64,000 bases of DNA, from the NCBI RefSeq assembly GCF_030272615.1, contig NW_026728915.1:202501-266500 (forward strand). The letters run 5' to 3'. The notes beneath the pieces are model-generated. The model made no database searches. It saw only the letters and a list, made by a program, of their open reading frames with translations, and had not been told where the DNA came from. Below, piece by piece: positions 22,741 through 35,388 of this stretch (the stretch's first letter is position 1; each line of letters opens with the position of its first letter). A program made the translations under genes and the position numbers. Source of the stretch: Cryptomeria japonica. Its lineage: Eukaryota; Streptophyta; Pinopsida; Cupressales; Cupressaceae.

Positions 22741-25315
22741 ATATCAAAGAAAATCCAAAAAACAAAAATCCAAAAAACAAAAAAAATCCAAAAACAAATA
22801 AAAAAATTAAAAAATCAGAAAAGCAAAAAATCCAAAAAAGTAAAATCAAATATGAGAAAAAGTGCAATAAAAACAAACGGTGAAAACCTAGAAATGGACG
22901 CCATTTTTCAATCAACTTCTCCATCTATTTAGTCATGTCTCTCACATATGTCCATCACCATTGTACATATCCATAGTAAATCCTGTTGTATCTAACCAGG
23001 CCTCATTTTTAATAATCTACATTGAGCTTAAACGTATCAGACAAGCAACAGTTGTGAAGTGCAAAGATCGAGAAATTCAACATTGGACATGAGTATCAAA
23101 ATCCAACTTAACACCAAATCAATGGATAATATACTCTAAATCACATTTGAAACACTTTAGTTTGAATGTTCAACTGTTGTGTTTTGATTTTTGTTATCAT
23201 GCTTCCTAAGTGACTCAAGGATATCTTGTACTAGAGAAACCAAGGACAGAGCATGATCTTTTCTTTGTCTGTTGCATGTTAGTTAATCATTATTACTATG
23301 AAAATTTGTCATGGGACATGATAAATCAAATATCATAGATGAAATTTTGGGTTTGCATAGGAGAATGATTAACTTTTGTCTATTTGTGCGCAAGAAACAC
23401 TCAAATCATGTTGGTCCATTATATCTTGATGCTTGTGTTAACTTGCAATATCAAAATCTAAGTAACTGGTGCTCAGGTCATCATGGTTTAATTATACCAT
23501 TGATGTTTGCACTCACCTACCACATTTTAATGGTTCAATGATGATAAAAAGAATGATCAAAGTGTTCGGTTTGATGATAACATGACATTACTGGCATACT
23601 TGCATATTTAGATTAGATTGCATGTTGCATTCAAGGTGCATACAAGATCGAATCTCATTTTCTAGAGGCTAAGGTCAAGTGATGTTATCTCTTTTATTAA
23701 GTGATTGAGTACATTAGAAATAAAAAAAAATAATCAATTTATCCATCTTGCACATATAGGTCATCCAATCATTCATTCAATCAATTAGATCATTCATTCT
23801 ATAAAACATTCATATCATCTCAAATCATGTAGAATTACATCATCATTGTATTACATTGCATCCATCTCATAGTACTATGCATAAAATCATAAAAGGAATC
23901 ATAAAAATAGAATCATTTGTATCCATCATAAGTATCATTCATCATCACATATAGAATTATAGAACCATGCATAGTCAGACATCATCATAACAAAATCCAT
24001 CATGACACGGCTAGAATCCATAATCATATAGATCATAAACATACATCATGTAAATCCAATAGAATCCATCTCATGCTTTGAAGTTGGTTTTGGAAACCAT
24101 GTGTACATACCACTTTTGTGATGAGCTCTATAAATATTTTGATGCCTTAGAGGTTTTGCATAAGACAAGTTGAAGGCATTGTAATGTTGCTGAATTTTGA
24201 AAGGAAATGTAAATTGTATGATCTAAATACGGAACATCTGGTTCCTAATTTATAGCCTCCCCTTTCACTATTTTAAGAGATGCGACTTTTGGGTTAATTT
24301 TATTGTTGGAGTTGGTTAATAATACTATATAGAGTTATTATAAAAAAAATTTATTTTGTTTAGTATGTTGAGATATAATTCTTTTTTTATAATGTTTTAT
24401 TTTTTTATATTGTTTATTTTAGTTTAACTGAAAATTATTGTTTTATTTATTTATATAATGATTTTTTTAATTAATTAATTAAACTTAATAAAAACTAGTA
24501 ATACAATATTAAAACAAATCTTCAATAAAAAGACACATCTATAAAGTTTAAATGGTAGATTGAGAAAAAATTCAACATAAGTAAACTAAATAGCTAAAGC
24601 AATTGTAGAAGGAGGGGAGTCCTTATCATTACATTTCCCCTAAGAATCACTAGGGGTAGGACTAATATCAATTAACTACAAGCCAATGACCACATAATGT
24701 TGTATAAGAGTGTCTTCAAAAGATTATTGAGCACAAATTAGAAAAATAGTTAGCCTCAATAATGGAATCTTGTTAGAGACTGACATACTAAGAGAACCAT
24801 GTCCATGAGAAAAGGAAATTGTAGTTTTGAAAGTTAGGGTCAATGATTGCAACATTATTTATTATTTGTAAAGATTGAGAGCCACAAAAAATGAAAAATA
24901 TGGTATCTTTTGATAGATTAGCTATGATCTTCCTAGCATCATCAATGAGGGGAAGATGAGGGATCAAATAATTTGAAAATAAATAAAAGAGCATTGCTCC
25001 AATGATTCGTAATTTTTAAAAAGACCATCTCAAGATATTGTATTTCATTTGAATTTTTATAAACACCTTATCAAAAATCATCTTTAGTGTATACAAATAA
25101 ATAAGTATAAAAAGGTATCTTATAAAATACCAACTTTATCTTTGTTTGAAAACATTTTTTAGTGGAGCTTACAAGAGAACCAAACATAAAATTTGATTTT
25201 AAAAAGATGCTTATTATTTAAATCATCTTATAATTTATGATTTAAATAGTAAAACATATAATGTTGGTTGGTTTAGTAATGATTTTATATCTTAAATCAA
25301 TTATTTTATTTATTA
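22741..25315. other. Non-coding: A-rich tail, then AT-rich DNA
   Basis: 22,741-22,880 is an A-rich low-complexity run (AATCCAAAAAAC variants), usual after Tat integrase. 23,750-24,060 is rich in TCATTCAT and ATCAT phrases. This probably includes the 3' non-coding region of the Tat relic, but no LTR could be placed. 24,300-25,315 is AT-rich with no gene seen. Confidence 0.5.
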
Positions 25316-28213
25316 GTTCGTGTGCTAGGGAACTATAGCGGAGGCATAGCTTTTAAATGGTGATTAATCTTTTATGCTTCAGCCAATGGATTTGCGAGAA
25401 ACTTCTGTATGGCTTTATTTTCAGTTATTTCTTAGAAAGAAGTTGCTCATTTTTCAGTAGAAATTTTTCTATATCGTATTTTGGTTCCTTTTGATTGGTG
25501 TTGCATAGGGTTTGCAGACATACTCCCGTATACCAAGACTAGAGAACTCACCATTACCAAAGTGCACAGCAGATTTTCAGGAAAATGCAGGGTGCAGGGC
25601 AGATAAGTGACTGAGGGTCTTTCTAGGTTCTGTGTGTTCTGTAATATTTTGTGTAACTTTGAAAGCTCTTTGCACGTTAGGTATTGGATATTTCAAATAG
25701 GACAAGGCATAAAGCTGAAGAAAATAGAGAATGCAACGGGCATGGCATGCCACTTTTTTCGAACGGTGGAAGGTTTTGCTAACGAAAAAAAGCGAAGGCG
25801 CTTTCTATTCTCTTCTCTCTGAGGCCCCGGCCCCGGCTGCTAGCCTGAGGATCAAATTCGTTCTGCAACATGTATCCGTGGACGCAACAAAAAGAGGATT
25901 TTGGAATTTTTAGTAGTATGGTCTTTTTGGACCTATTGATTGCAATCAAATGTTGCTTGTGCTGCTGGTATTTCTCCTTTGGGCGCTTTTATTGTATTCA
26001 TAGCGTAGAGAGAGGATCTGCCAGACATTATCCCACTCATCTGCATGGTTAAGGTGAGCAAGATTCCCTAGCAGCAATATTTTATTTTATTTCTGAAAGC
26101 AAATAAAATGAAAACAAACTCGTACTTATTTTTAACTTCCATTCTTTTAGGGTTGTTCACCGTGTGATGCTTCTGATAACATGCAGTGTATTTTCATTAA
26201 AGCTTAATATGCAGAAAAGGACTCATGGGGATGAAAATACAAAATTTCAGCTTCTGCGCTGTATGACACCAGTGATGAAGCCAACTCTGGTATTAATTAT
26301 TTTATTTTAAGTCCCATTCAAATCCTTTTTCACTGTTCAGAGTTATTTTGGTAATCATATAATTGTGTTCCATGGTGTCCTCCATCACTGGCATCCACAT
26401 CTGGGGGACTTTTTTTTTCACCAAGCAAATTTTTGTTTTCCCATCCCCATGTTATTATTGTTTACACTCTTGTCCTAGTTGTTCCTCGATCTGCTGCTCC
26501 ATTAGCTATATCTATAAGTATCTAATTCTTTGGATATTTTGTTTGACATCCATTTGTTAACTAGCTTTGTGGTATTGTACTTGCTGTTTGTCCCTAACAT
26601 TTTTTTGGAGATGAGCTTGATATTGATACTCTCAATATGTTGTTGTCTACTCAAAATGCCACATAAGTAGCAATTTCTCTTTAAAATAGTTTCAACTTTC
26701 TTGATTTCATTTGCTAATTCATGTTATTCCTCTTAAAATAGCTTTGAGTTTATTAATTTCATATGTTAAATCTTAAAGGCTCTCATGTCATAATATTTTC
26801 TGCCTTATTGTATAAGCCTTTATACAGATGAGATCTGCTATTTCTTCTGATGTTGCTGCATTGCTTTGGAACATTAATTTGGGTATACTTTCAGTCTTTA
26901 TCTATATGTGTTATATAGCGTTAAATATTATAGTCAGGACAAAAATTAGCTAGTTTTGTTTCCATGCTTTGTTTCTGCAGTAAACAAAATCTTCCATGCT
27001 AACATATTTTTAGTAAGTTTATATTTAATAAATAAATCTTCCATGCTAACATATTTTTAGTAAGTTTATATTTAATAAATAAATATGCTTCTTCATCTTC
27101 CATAAGTAACTTTTGTGCATATGCTGCCCCCATGGCATGATGCAGTAATAATTCCTTTATCAACTTTGTTAAAAAGTTGCTTTGATTATATCGTGATGCA
27201 TGTTCATGCCCTCTTCCAAAGCTCTAATTCTGCCAGGAACTAGACACATTCAGGATAAGGTTGTTGAGACCGACTTCAAACTTGCCAGCACTCTTCTAGT
27301 TTGTAGGAAAATTTTGTCCTTGGAAGAAAGCACAAACATTTCTGTTAATATAGAAAAATTAAGTTTATGTAAGATTTTTCATTTGTTTGGTGGATAAGTT
27401 TGTAAAATTGGATTATTCTGGAAATGGTTAAAGACATGTAATTTCGTTAACTGCAATGATTGTGGAAGCACAGAGTCATTACAGCCTTGGAAAATGGCAT
27501 AAACATAAATGAGAGTATAGAAAAACTATGTTTTTGTTAGAAATTACATAAGTTTTATTGGATCAAAGAAATGCAATTCCTATGGAAGCACACAGAGGTT
27601 GAAAAATTAGCTAGTTCATATTCTTATTCCAGGCCTTGATTTTGACGGCCATCAAGACTTGTTGGGGCTTGGATCCTAAACCTATTTGCAATGACTCAAA
27701 TCCTCGATGATGAGACATTTTATGGAGAAACTTGTTTTGATTATATTGTGATGAATATCCAGGTCTTGTTCCAAAGCTCCATTTCTACCAAAGACTAGAA
27801 GCGTGCTAAGGGAAACTACTGCCAATTGCATTTGGCTGAGTGTAATCAGATTCGTAGAGGACTTAATTTCGAATGTAATGTAATATTCCTTATAAGATTT
27901 CCCCTATCTTTACAGTTTAATGCGACAATAATGCTTATGCTTCTTATGGACTTGATTGGAAATGTATGATGACTTTCGACAAGACTCAATCAATGGGTTT
28001 TATATGAATAATATAACCTTTGAATCTGTTGTAAACTTCAACGTATTCTTTCCAAAAGAAAGAAAAATATAAAGTCCAATGAAGACTGTTCTGATGATAT
28101 ATCTATGTATGCAGAATTTACTGCGATTGTAGTGTTTCACTACCTTAATGATCAATATAATTATATGTTTTTGAACTTCCCAATGTAAGATCGTTGTGCC
28201 TGAATTGGCTATT
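25316..28213. other. No recognisable gene; intron-like DNA with a perfect 47-bp tandem duplication
   Basis: T-rich on the plus strand, like plant introns. The more GC-rich piece at 25,560-26,055 ends in a donor-like AAG/GTGAGC at about 26,050 and could be a non-coding first exon, but no protein match is evident. At 26,991-27,084 a 47-bp unit starting CTTCCATGCTAACAT is repeated twice without a mismatch. 27,181-27,250 and 27,733-27,800 are diverged copies of each other. Confidence 0.4.
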
Positions 28214-28417
28214 TTACAGCACGTGATTAATTATGTATCTGATATTAGAATCAGAATCTAGATTTCGGAACAAGATATAAATAAGTATGGCAGCTGTACA
28301 AAACCCAAACCTAACAAAAGTCTGGCTTTCCATAGACCCCATGAGGAACACACTAATTGCAAATGACAGTGAGGGCAGCCATGGCACTAACGGCACTCCC
28401 CACACTTTAGGAGTCCT
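28214..28417 (-). pseudogene. Last exon of a cationic amino acid transporter (CAT) gene, isolated
   Basis: The minus strand reads RTPKVWGVPLVPWLPSLS then FLMGSMESQTFVRFG and AAILIYILF before a stop at 28,214. This matches the C-terminal membrane segments of plant CAT proteins of the APC superfamily (family pattern G-V-P-L-V-P-W-L-P-S and F-x-R-F-G), which carry basic amino acids across membranes. An acceptor-like AG precedes the exon at 28,418. No neighbouring CAT exons were found on this strand, and the tail after the last helix diverges from the family, so I read it as an orphan exon. Confidence 0.65.
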
Positions 28418-29538
28418 CTATTGTGGCACATAGACTGCCATTCCACTAGGGCCATCAACCGCACACAAATGCTCACAACGCAATTCATCCAAACATCACT
28501 TACTGCCCAGTCAACAAATTGTGTCACACATCATTTTATGATATTCCTGTATTCCTTGTCCATATCCTATTCCAACACAGCAAATGCAATCTGAGCTTAC
28601 TAACTTTCTTCTTTGTTACAAGACAAATTTGCTAGCAGTTTTAGCATATCTTAGTACAAACACAATCCTTGCATTCTCTGGATTCCTTGTCCATATCCTA
28701 TTCCAACACAGCAAATGCGATCTGAGCTTACTAACTTGCTTCTTTGTTACAAGACAAATATGCTACCAGTTTTAGCAAATCTTAGTATAAACAAAATCCT
28801 TGCACTCTCTGCTGCCCTGCAGCTCTTCTTTATATAGCATATGCATTGCTCATTTTTATTACTCTTGCAATCTTGCTGAACAAAAGCAATCAAGCCAAAA
28901 CATGCTGTAGAACTGTGGGGAAATGGTGAGAGCCAAATGAATATTCCCAAATGCATGCTGTTACGTTGTGAAAGATAAGTTCGTATTTGTAGATTAAGAA
29001 AATCATTATCCCGCATATAGAAGTGGGAAAAGGAATTAAAAGTGCAAGTAAGAGAGTGTTTTGCAATGTTAAAATGGGTAGTTAGGTCATGAACTTGTTA
29101 GGCTTGTGGAGAATAAAGTAAACGAAATAAAAATAAATAAAAATTTTACCAAAGCTATATATTCCCGACTATCCCACAAGGAAATTAGGGTTTGGTGAGG
29201 AATGGGCACAAGATTACAGCCTACCTAGTGATGTGGTTCTCTGATTAGCCTTGTTTTAAACACCATGTTTGCATACTGAAGGTGCTACTTGTAATGGAGT
29301 GGAGCTCATCAATTTCCAATTGCCAGGAACGATAAGGGGGTGGGAAAGAATAGGCGCCTTGCCTCAATCGATGTCCGTCTTACGACTACACTTATGATAT
29401 TAGTTGATGATGTTGGTGGGATTCTACCTGCTATCACTCACTTTACTTAGAATGGTGTTACACTTTAAACTTTGTGGTGACATTTTTTCTCTTTATCGTT
29501 GGTGTTTCTCTTGGACTTGTGTATAATAAAGTACCTAG
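28418..29538. other. No gene seen; 131-bp tandem duplication
   Basis: Non-coding between two orphan exons. A 131-bp unit starting ATTCCTTGTCCATATCC occurs at 28,551 and again at 28,682, with few differences, to about 28,810. Confidence 0.6.
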
Positions 29539-29774
29539 TGGGCTCTACTCCATTTCCTAGATCGAGAAAAATTCGGCAATAAGGATGAATTTATGGAGAA
29601 ATACAAGGACTTGAGTTGGGTGAGAATGAAATCACTAATTTACAAAAAGAACTATGGCCTCATATTCTACGAACAGTCATCAAAGATGCTAAGAAGTCTT
29701 TACCCCCTAAAATTGAGAGAATTTTGCGAGTTAAGATGTCTCCTCTCTAGAAACAGTATTATAAATGGATTTTG
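29539..29774 (+). pseudogene. Fragment of a CHD1-type (CHR5-like) chromatin remodelling ATPase
   Basis: Plus-strand reading: WALLHFLDREKFGNKDEF, MEKYKDLS, then after a frame change near 29,620 ENEITNLQKELWPHILRTVI, KDAKKSLPPKIERILRVKMS, a TAG in place of the usual glutamine, and KQYYKWIL. This is the segment of the SNF2/CHD ATPase between helicase lobes 1 and 2, diagnostic for CHD1 (P-P-K-I-E-R-I-L-R-V-x-M-S-P-L-Q-K-Q-Y-Y-K). The left edge follows a CTAG acceptor-like site. No other CHD1 exon was found nearby. One frameshift plus one stop make it a pseudogene. Confidence 0.82.
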
Positions 29775-31599
29775 CAGTGGCTTGCAATTCCCCCCATTTT
29801 CTTATATCCTATCTAGACAATTTACTCCATTAATGTAAAGAAGAATTAGAATTATTTGGTAAAACAAGGGCATGTTACATGAAAAAGTTTTCCTTTTTTT
29901 AGCACAACTTAATGCGTTTTCCTTCTATTTTGTTGATTTCTCAGGCTCAAAGTAATGTGCTTGATGGCTTATGTGTATCACCATTCTCATTTATTCAGTG
30001 GCTATACGAAAGATGAGCCTTTGAATCTGGGTTTTGGACAGTTGAAACCAGGTGGGGACTGAAATGGAAAAAGCCTTTGGAGTATTATTTATTGTTTTTG
30101 TTTGTTGATTAATATCAAGTGTTGCAAGTTGAGTATGATTGGGCTTGAAAGTTGTCAATATGTGTTGGTTTCATTTTACAAAATACACATATGCTATAAG
30201 GGTACGTTCACGTAGGAACCTGTGGATTTGCATTTTATGAAAGTTTCAAATGAATATGGAAATGTGATAGAGGGGATTGTGCTTACTTCGCATTTGTGTC
30301 TAAAGATTTCTCTTATTGTTGCAGGGGCACTGTGATCTATCTATCATTCAATGTGACTTGAAATCATTAAATGCCTTCCTTGATGCATTCTACGATGTTA
30401 AACATTTAGATTTCAGTATTGTAGTAATAGTTGGAGGAGTTCATTGTTGGTTTTTTATTGGTTGCATTTTCAGTTGCACTTGTGTTTTGTGCCTAGAAAG
30501 AACATTTTAATTCTGAATGGTACTGTGATCTATTTTTGAAAGTGACTAAAGTTGGGCATGTTTTTTTTCATCTCCAATAAAATTGGAAAAGACTTAGAAA
30601 GATTTTAGGGACAATTAAAGAAATGAGTGATCGTGTATGATAGAATGTTGTTTTCTTAAGGAAATATCATATCATGTTCATCAGTGAGATACGTGATATA
30701 TATTTTCATTTAGATGTAAAATGATTTCATATAATTATCAAAAAGGATAAAATAGTTATTCTATGAAAGAAGAGAAAAGTATTTTATTGCAAAATAAAGT
30801 GCAACAAAATAAATGGTTCACTTAAGAGTGAAATATTTTACAGGAGATGGTAAATGATAAATGGAAGGAGTAAAAACTTCATGAAAATGGTATACAAATG
30901 GAGAAAATGCAAAGGAAATTTAATTCACTTAAGTGAATAATATTTCAAGCAGGATAATTACTTGAGGCAACATTGAAATAATTACGTGGAAATTCAGTTG
31001 TTCAGTTGTTGGCATGTGGGTTGAATCATGGAAATTGTTATACACAAATATGAAATGTTGTCTATAAACATTAGATCAAGGATATTATTATTGTCAAATG
31101 ATATTTTTTCTAATGTGAAAAATTATTTCATAGGAAAGATTCCAGTAATTGTAGAAAGGACACAGTTATGTTGAAAAAAAAAGAAAGAATTTGCAAATTG
31201 GAAGAAAAGTTAAAAAGGAGGGAAAATATTTGTGCAGATCAAACAAAGGGAAGGGAATCTTATTTTTTCTCATTTCGACCAGTTTTAAAATTTTGTGTTA
31301 GGCAAGGTAAAATAGAAAGGTTGTTGAAAATAGGTTTTGGAAAGAATACATAGATTGTATATGCTTTCTCTCATGGAAATACCAATTAGATTAACATCTA
31401 TTCCTTTACAAAGAGAGGTGACAACTTTGTTAAAATAACCTTATAAAGGATGAGAAAAAGTTCTAGATCTATAAGAAAAGTTTGTAGCTATACTGCAATA
31501 TTTTCAAGTACTCCCATAATTTTTTTAAAAAATTCACTATGTTTAAAAGTGATTTGGTGAGTTTTCCATATTCTTTTCTAAATAATTGTCCTCCATTTG
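29775..31599. other. Mostly non-coding, one kinase-like fragment
   Basis: T- and A-rich non-coding sequence, apart from the fragment listed at 30,316-30,440. No other exon recognised. Confidence 0.4.
30316..30440 (+). pseudogene. Possible receptor-like kinase fragment (catalytic loop region)
   Basis: After an acceptor-like TTGTTGCAG the frame reads GHCDLSIIQCDLKSLNAFLD then VKHLDFSIV. It resembles kinase subdomains VIb-VII of plant LRR receptor kinases (H-C-D-L-K-x-x-N-x-L-L-D ... D-F-G), with Q for the HxD histidine and DFS for DFG. If correct, the fragment is catalytically dead. The match is short, so this is tentative. Confidence 0.4.
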
Positions 31600-33436
31600 G
31601 ATATCCCACCGTGGTATGTTTTCTATATGCCCAATTTCCTTTTCTTAGTCATTGTCCTCCATGCCTATCTCAACTACAATTTTAGATATTGTCTCAATAG
31701 CTATTTATAATACAAGATTATCCACCCTTCCCTCTTTATGAAATTTATTGCCATATGAAATTTATTGCCATTTCATTCCCTTGTTTTGTTTGCTAGTTTG
31801 AGGAGTAAGAGATTCATTAAAGGGTAATTCCACTAAAGTATTCTAAAACTCTTCAGAATCTTCAACAACCACTGCTCAAATAAACTTGTTATTCAGCTTT
31901 AGATTAATCTAAACCTTTTGGGAGAGGTCTAGTGAGATTCTCCGTAAGGTGGTTGATTATCTCCAGACCATGGATTCTTGAAAGATAGCATCTTACTATT
32001 TCCTAATATGTGATTTTGTATTTGATTTTGTATTTGTGTCATTGTTATAATCCACCCGAGTTTCTAGATTTCTCCAATTTTTTGCCCATTAATGGTATAG
32101 ATTTTATTCTTTAAATCCATCTTATTCTTTTCCAAGGATACTATAATCTATATTTGATTATCCATGGGAAGGATCTGCATGTTATTATCCAGAATATATA
32201 GTTGGTTACCCCTGGTGGATTTCTCTAAAACATTCAGAGCTAATATAGTAATTTGATCATGTCTGGCCATGATCAATGAATCATTATGAGAGTTGGTGGA
32301 TTTCTCTAAAACATTCAGAGCTAATATAGTAATTTGATCATGTCTGGCCATAGGCAATGAATCAATATGAAGTAAGAGGGCTTCGTTTTGATGTTTTCTT
32401 CTTTCATGCTAGATGTAATTTCAGGGAACATAAGATGGTATATTACTAATTTGATCTCAAGAGTTTACTCTTGTGTATATTCCACCAAAGATTGGAGAAA
32501 AAATTTATAATCAGCTTCTCTTCAATGACCCTCATAATTGATTCTAGATTCTCCACAAATATCCTCTAGTTCTAGACACCCATTCTAGAATGGATAGTTA
32601 TGGTTTCACAAAAAGGTTTCTGGGTATCCAACAGGACATAAAGATGAATAGGGGCTTCTAGGTCTTCAGAGAAGACATCATGTCTCTTCATAAAAATTCC
32701 TATGTTGTTACCTAGGGTTTCAATTATTTCCCATTTCATAAACAACAAAGGGAGAGATTGAAGTTGAATCTAGAAGGAGATAGATTTAATATGGGATAGG
32801 GAGGGTTTAAAGTGTGGGACCCAAGGTTGTGTGTGCAATCCTACACCATCTAGAAACCAAGTCTTCCCTCTAAATTTTTTGTCTCTAAATTCTATATATG
32901 AAAAAATGGTTAAAAAAACCTAGATCGTGATCAAAGAAAAAACATTGTACACTCCTTCCTAATCATACTCAACCCAGTCAAATATATCTTATTTATAAGG
33001 AATAAGATTCTATAACTTACAAATTAATGTACATTCTTTGATGTCTTGTATTTGAGGGTTAATAGTGTCCTCTGCAAATGCGATCCTAAGGTCATTGTCT
33101 AATTCTAACTTTTCTTTTTGTATCTCCTTTCTTGGGTTCATAGATGGAGCCACCATAGCTTCACTAGACATAGGGATCTGGTATTCCTTTGTTCAAGCTC
33201 AATCTCGCATCGGATACTTCGCTTGTCTGGATCTAAACCACCTCCTTTTTTGGATTGAAGGGAGATTGAGTTCCATTCTGAGATATGAGCATCCTTTAGT
33301 AATTTATACCGCGTTAACACAGATGTCCTGAATGTTTCTGGCTTTAGCTCTAGACAGAGGACTAAGCAAGGAGGTGGCTAGGAATCTCAGCAAGGCCATT
33401 TTCGAATCCCAATTCCTGGGTGGCATGGAAGATATA
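31600..33436 (-). pseudogene. LINE ORF1 relic with DUF4283-like region
   Basis: Read on the minus strand from about 33,436: a start with MPPRNWDSKMALLRFLATS, a linker, then KTWFLDGVGLHTQPWVPHFK (about 32,860-32,790), ISFWIQLQSLPLLFMKWEII (its W is a TAG stop) and IHLYVLLDTQKPFCETITI. The order W-F-x-G-x-x-L-x-x-x-P-W-x-P-x-F then W-x-x-L-x-x-L-P-L is that of DUF4283 proteins, the ORF1 of many plant LINEs. No endonuclease or reverse transcriptase follows downstream, so the element is truncated. Many stops. Confidence 0.6.
32214..32375. repeat. 81-bp tandem duplication inside the ORF1 relic
   Basis: GGTGGATTTCTCTAAAACAT occurs at 32,214 and 32,295, with the following 60 bases nearly identical. 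The period is a multiple of three. Confidence 0.85.
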
Positions 33437-34039
33437 CTGGGGAATTGCTATAATTTTTTAATTCCTCTACCTACGGATCGGATTTTAACAAATCGGATAG
33501 GAAATCCAAAAACTGCCAATCATTCTTCTGGATGATGAAATGGAATATCAAGACTATAAGGAGAAAGGAATAAGGAATCTAAATTTCCTCGTAAATTGGA
33601 CAAATGCGGAAGCAAAATTCATCGAGCTAGAAGGTCTGGAGCTGCAGAGTAATGAAGACAGTATGTGTGGAATATGAAGAAATGGAGGTCATTTCTGAAG
33701 GTTAGAGGTTTAGTAAAGCCCTCTGTTTTGAGTTTGTGGCATAAGATCCTTTATGTTTTAGACTAAACAATTTAGATGGATTAGGATTATAGGTAGGCAC
33801 TGTTAGAAGGTGAAAAAATGTCTATATAGTTAAATGTTAATGAACAACGTGGGCCTGGAGGCAAATTTTGTAATAATATAAGTGTTTGTTAAGATACAAA
33901 TATGTAGTTTTCTGCTATATGAAACATGAGAATACCAGATGGAAGATTTATCTCATATGAAACTTAACAATGATATATTTCTATTTTATATTAATGAAAG
34001 GGATTGGTAATCGATAGTTTAATTATAAAATATATATAT
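33437..34039. other. No gene seen
   Basis: Non-coding AT-rich sequence with a short TA repeat at about 34,028-34,046. Confidence 0.5.
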
Positions 34040-34310
34040 ATATATAAACTAATCTCCTTAAAACTATATGTATACCTCAATCACATAAGTTTCAAACATA
34101 AACAGTAAATAATTAATTAATCAGGATGGTAATAGGAAAACGTATCCCTACCTTGTCTCTCACAGGATTGTTGTGCTTTCCTCACTGAAATTATTCTAAT
34201 CCATGAAAATCTAGTGCATCTCTTCAAAAATTGTCTTTGATGAAATCAGCAATTGTTTTGCATAACAAATTACACAAACCATTGATTTCAAAAATTGTGT
34301 CGTGTTAATG
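34040..34310 (-). pseudogene. Second, partial SKP1-like copy (3' end)
   Basis: This stretch aligns with 35,195-35,465, both coding and 3' flank. Minus-strand reading: NGLCNLLCKTIADFIKDNF then TGA at 34,224, the end of an SKP1-like protein. The stop lies at the same place as in the 35-kb copy. Upstream coding sequence is absent, so only the last ~21 codons and the 3' region were duplicated or retained. Confidence 0.7.
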
Positions 34311-34498
34311 AGAAGAATCGATAGGTTTTTAAGAAAAGTATCATGAAACCCTACCAGAGCAGAAATTAGAAATTAGAAACTAGAATCGATTCTTGATTTT
34401 GAGACAAAACTTTTGTAGCCTTTCAATAATATCTGTTGACGTGAGATCCTGTTCTGTACATTCTTTTCATGGGTACGTTGACAAGATGAACTTCCCAC

Positions 34499-34666
34499 AT
34501 AACTTCTCTGAAGCCCTCTATTTTATATTTATTTCCCAAATAGCTTCTCTGAAGCCCTCTTGTTTATATTTATTTACCAAATAGCTTCTCTGAAGCCCTC
34601 TATTTTATATTTATTTCCCAAATAGCTTCTCTGAAGCCCTCTATTTTATATTTATTTCCCAAAATT
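34499..34666. repeat. 41-bp minisatellite, four copies
   Basis: CTTCTCTGAAGCCCTCT starts at 34,503, 34,544, 34,585 and 34,626, an exact 41-bp period. Units are nearly identical. Confidence 0.95.
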
Positions 34667-34844
34667 GATTTGCTTGTATGCTGGCCGCTGTCATCTCTTA
34701 ACCGCAGAAGAACTTTCGTTAAAATTTGCCTGCCAACTGCCTCCTATTTAGTGCCTGCAATGATTCTGAATAAATCTTTAAAGCAAAAGGACTCAAAAGG
34801 GACGCAGAAAATTCTTCGAGGGATTTGAAGATTATTTGCCAGTG

Positions 34845-34931
34845 ATGGCGCAGAAATTGGGGGAGGAGGAGTTTATGGCGGAGCTCTGCAATGACTTTGG
34901 TCTATTTGCCAGTTGGCAATGTTCTCATTAA
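34845..34931 (+). pseudogene. N-terminal fragment of a KIC/PBP1-like small EF-hand protein
   Basis: From ATG 34,845 the frame reads MAQKLGEEEFMAELCNDFGL, then ASWQCSH and a stop. The start closely resembles plant single-EF-hand calcium-binding proteins (KIC/PBP1 type), which begin with M-A-x-x-x-G and F-x-x-E-L-C-N-G-F-x-L-L-M-D. The similarity ends after about 21 residues and the EF-hand loop is missing. Short match, so moderate confidence. Confidence 0.4.
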
Positions 34932-35388
34932 ATAGTCTATCTCACTAATTGCAAATCTTATCATTACAATTATAAAAAATAAAAGAAAAATTATAATTCT
35001 GTAATCAACTAAATGAATTACAAATGGAGCTAAATACTTTTTGAAATGTGAAACTACGAGAAATACTTTGGATCTCATTGTAGATTTATATAAGTCCAAA
35101 ATATATAGTATTGTCAATAAAGTCCTTAATTGCCACGGCCAATAATCCATCTTTCCAACAATTCATGTTTCCAACACCATGTGATTTCAATAATATAAAA
35201 AATCTCTTTACAGATATAAGTATAGCTCAAAAGAAATCACAAAAATTTCAAACATGAATAGTGAAAAATTAATTTATCAAGATTGTCTCAGCAAACTGCT
35301 TTCAGATATACTTTATTCATATCCCTACCTGGTCTCTCACAGGATTGCGGCTCATACCTCCTCATTGAAATTATTCTGTTCCATCTCT

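Noticed and set aside
26205-26290. Possible coding exon starting MQKRTHGDENTKFQ with a donor-like GTATTA after it
   Set aside because: No family recognised; the frame is too short and isolated to support a gene call.
27633-27710. Short frame LTAIKTCWGLDPKP...NDSNP resembling the N-terminal cap of an LRR receptor kinase
   Set aside because: About 25 residues with only loose similarity and a stop right after; could be chance.
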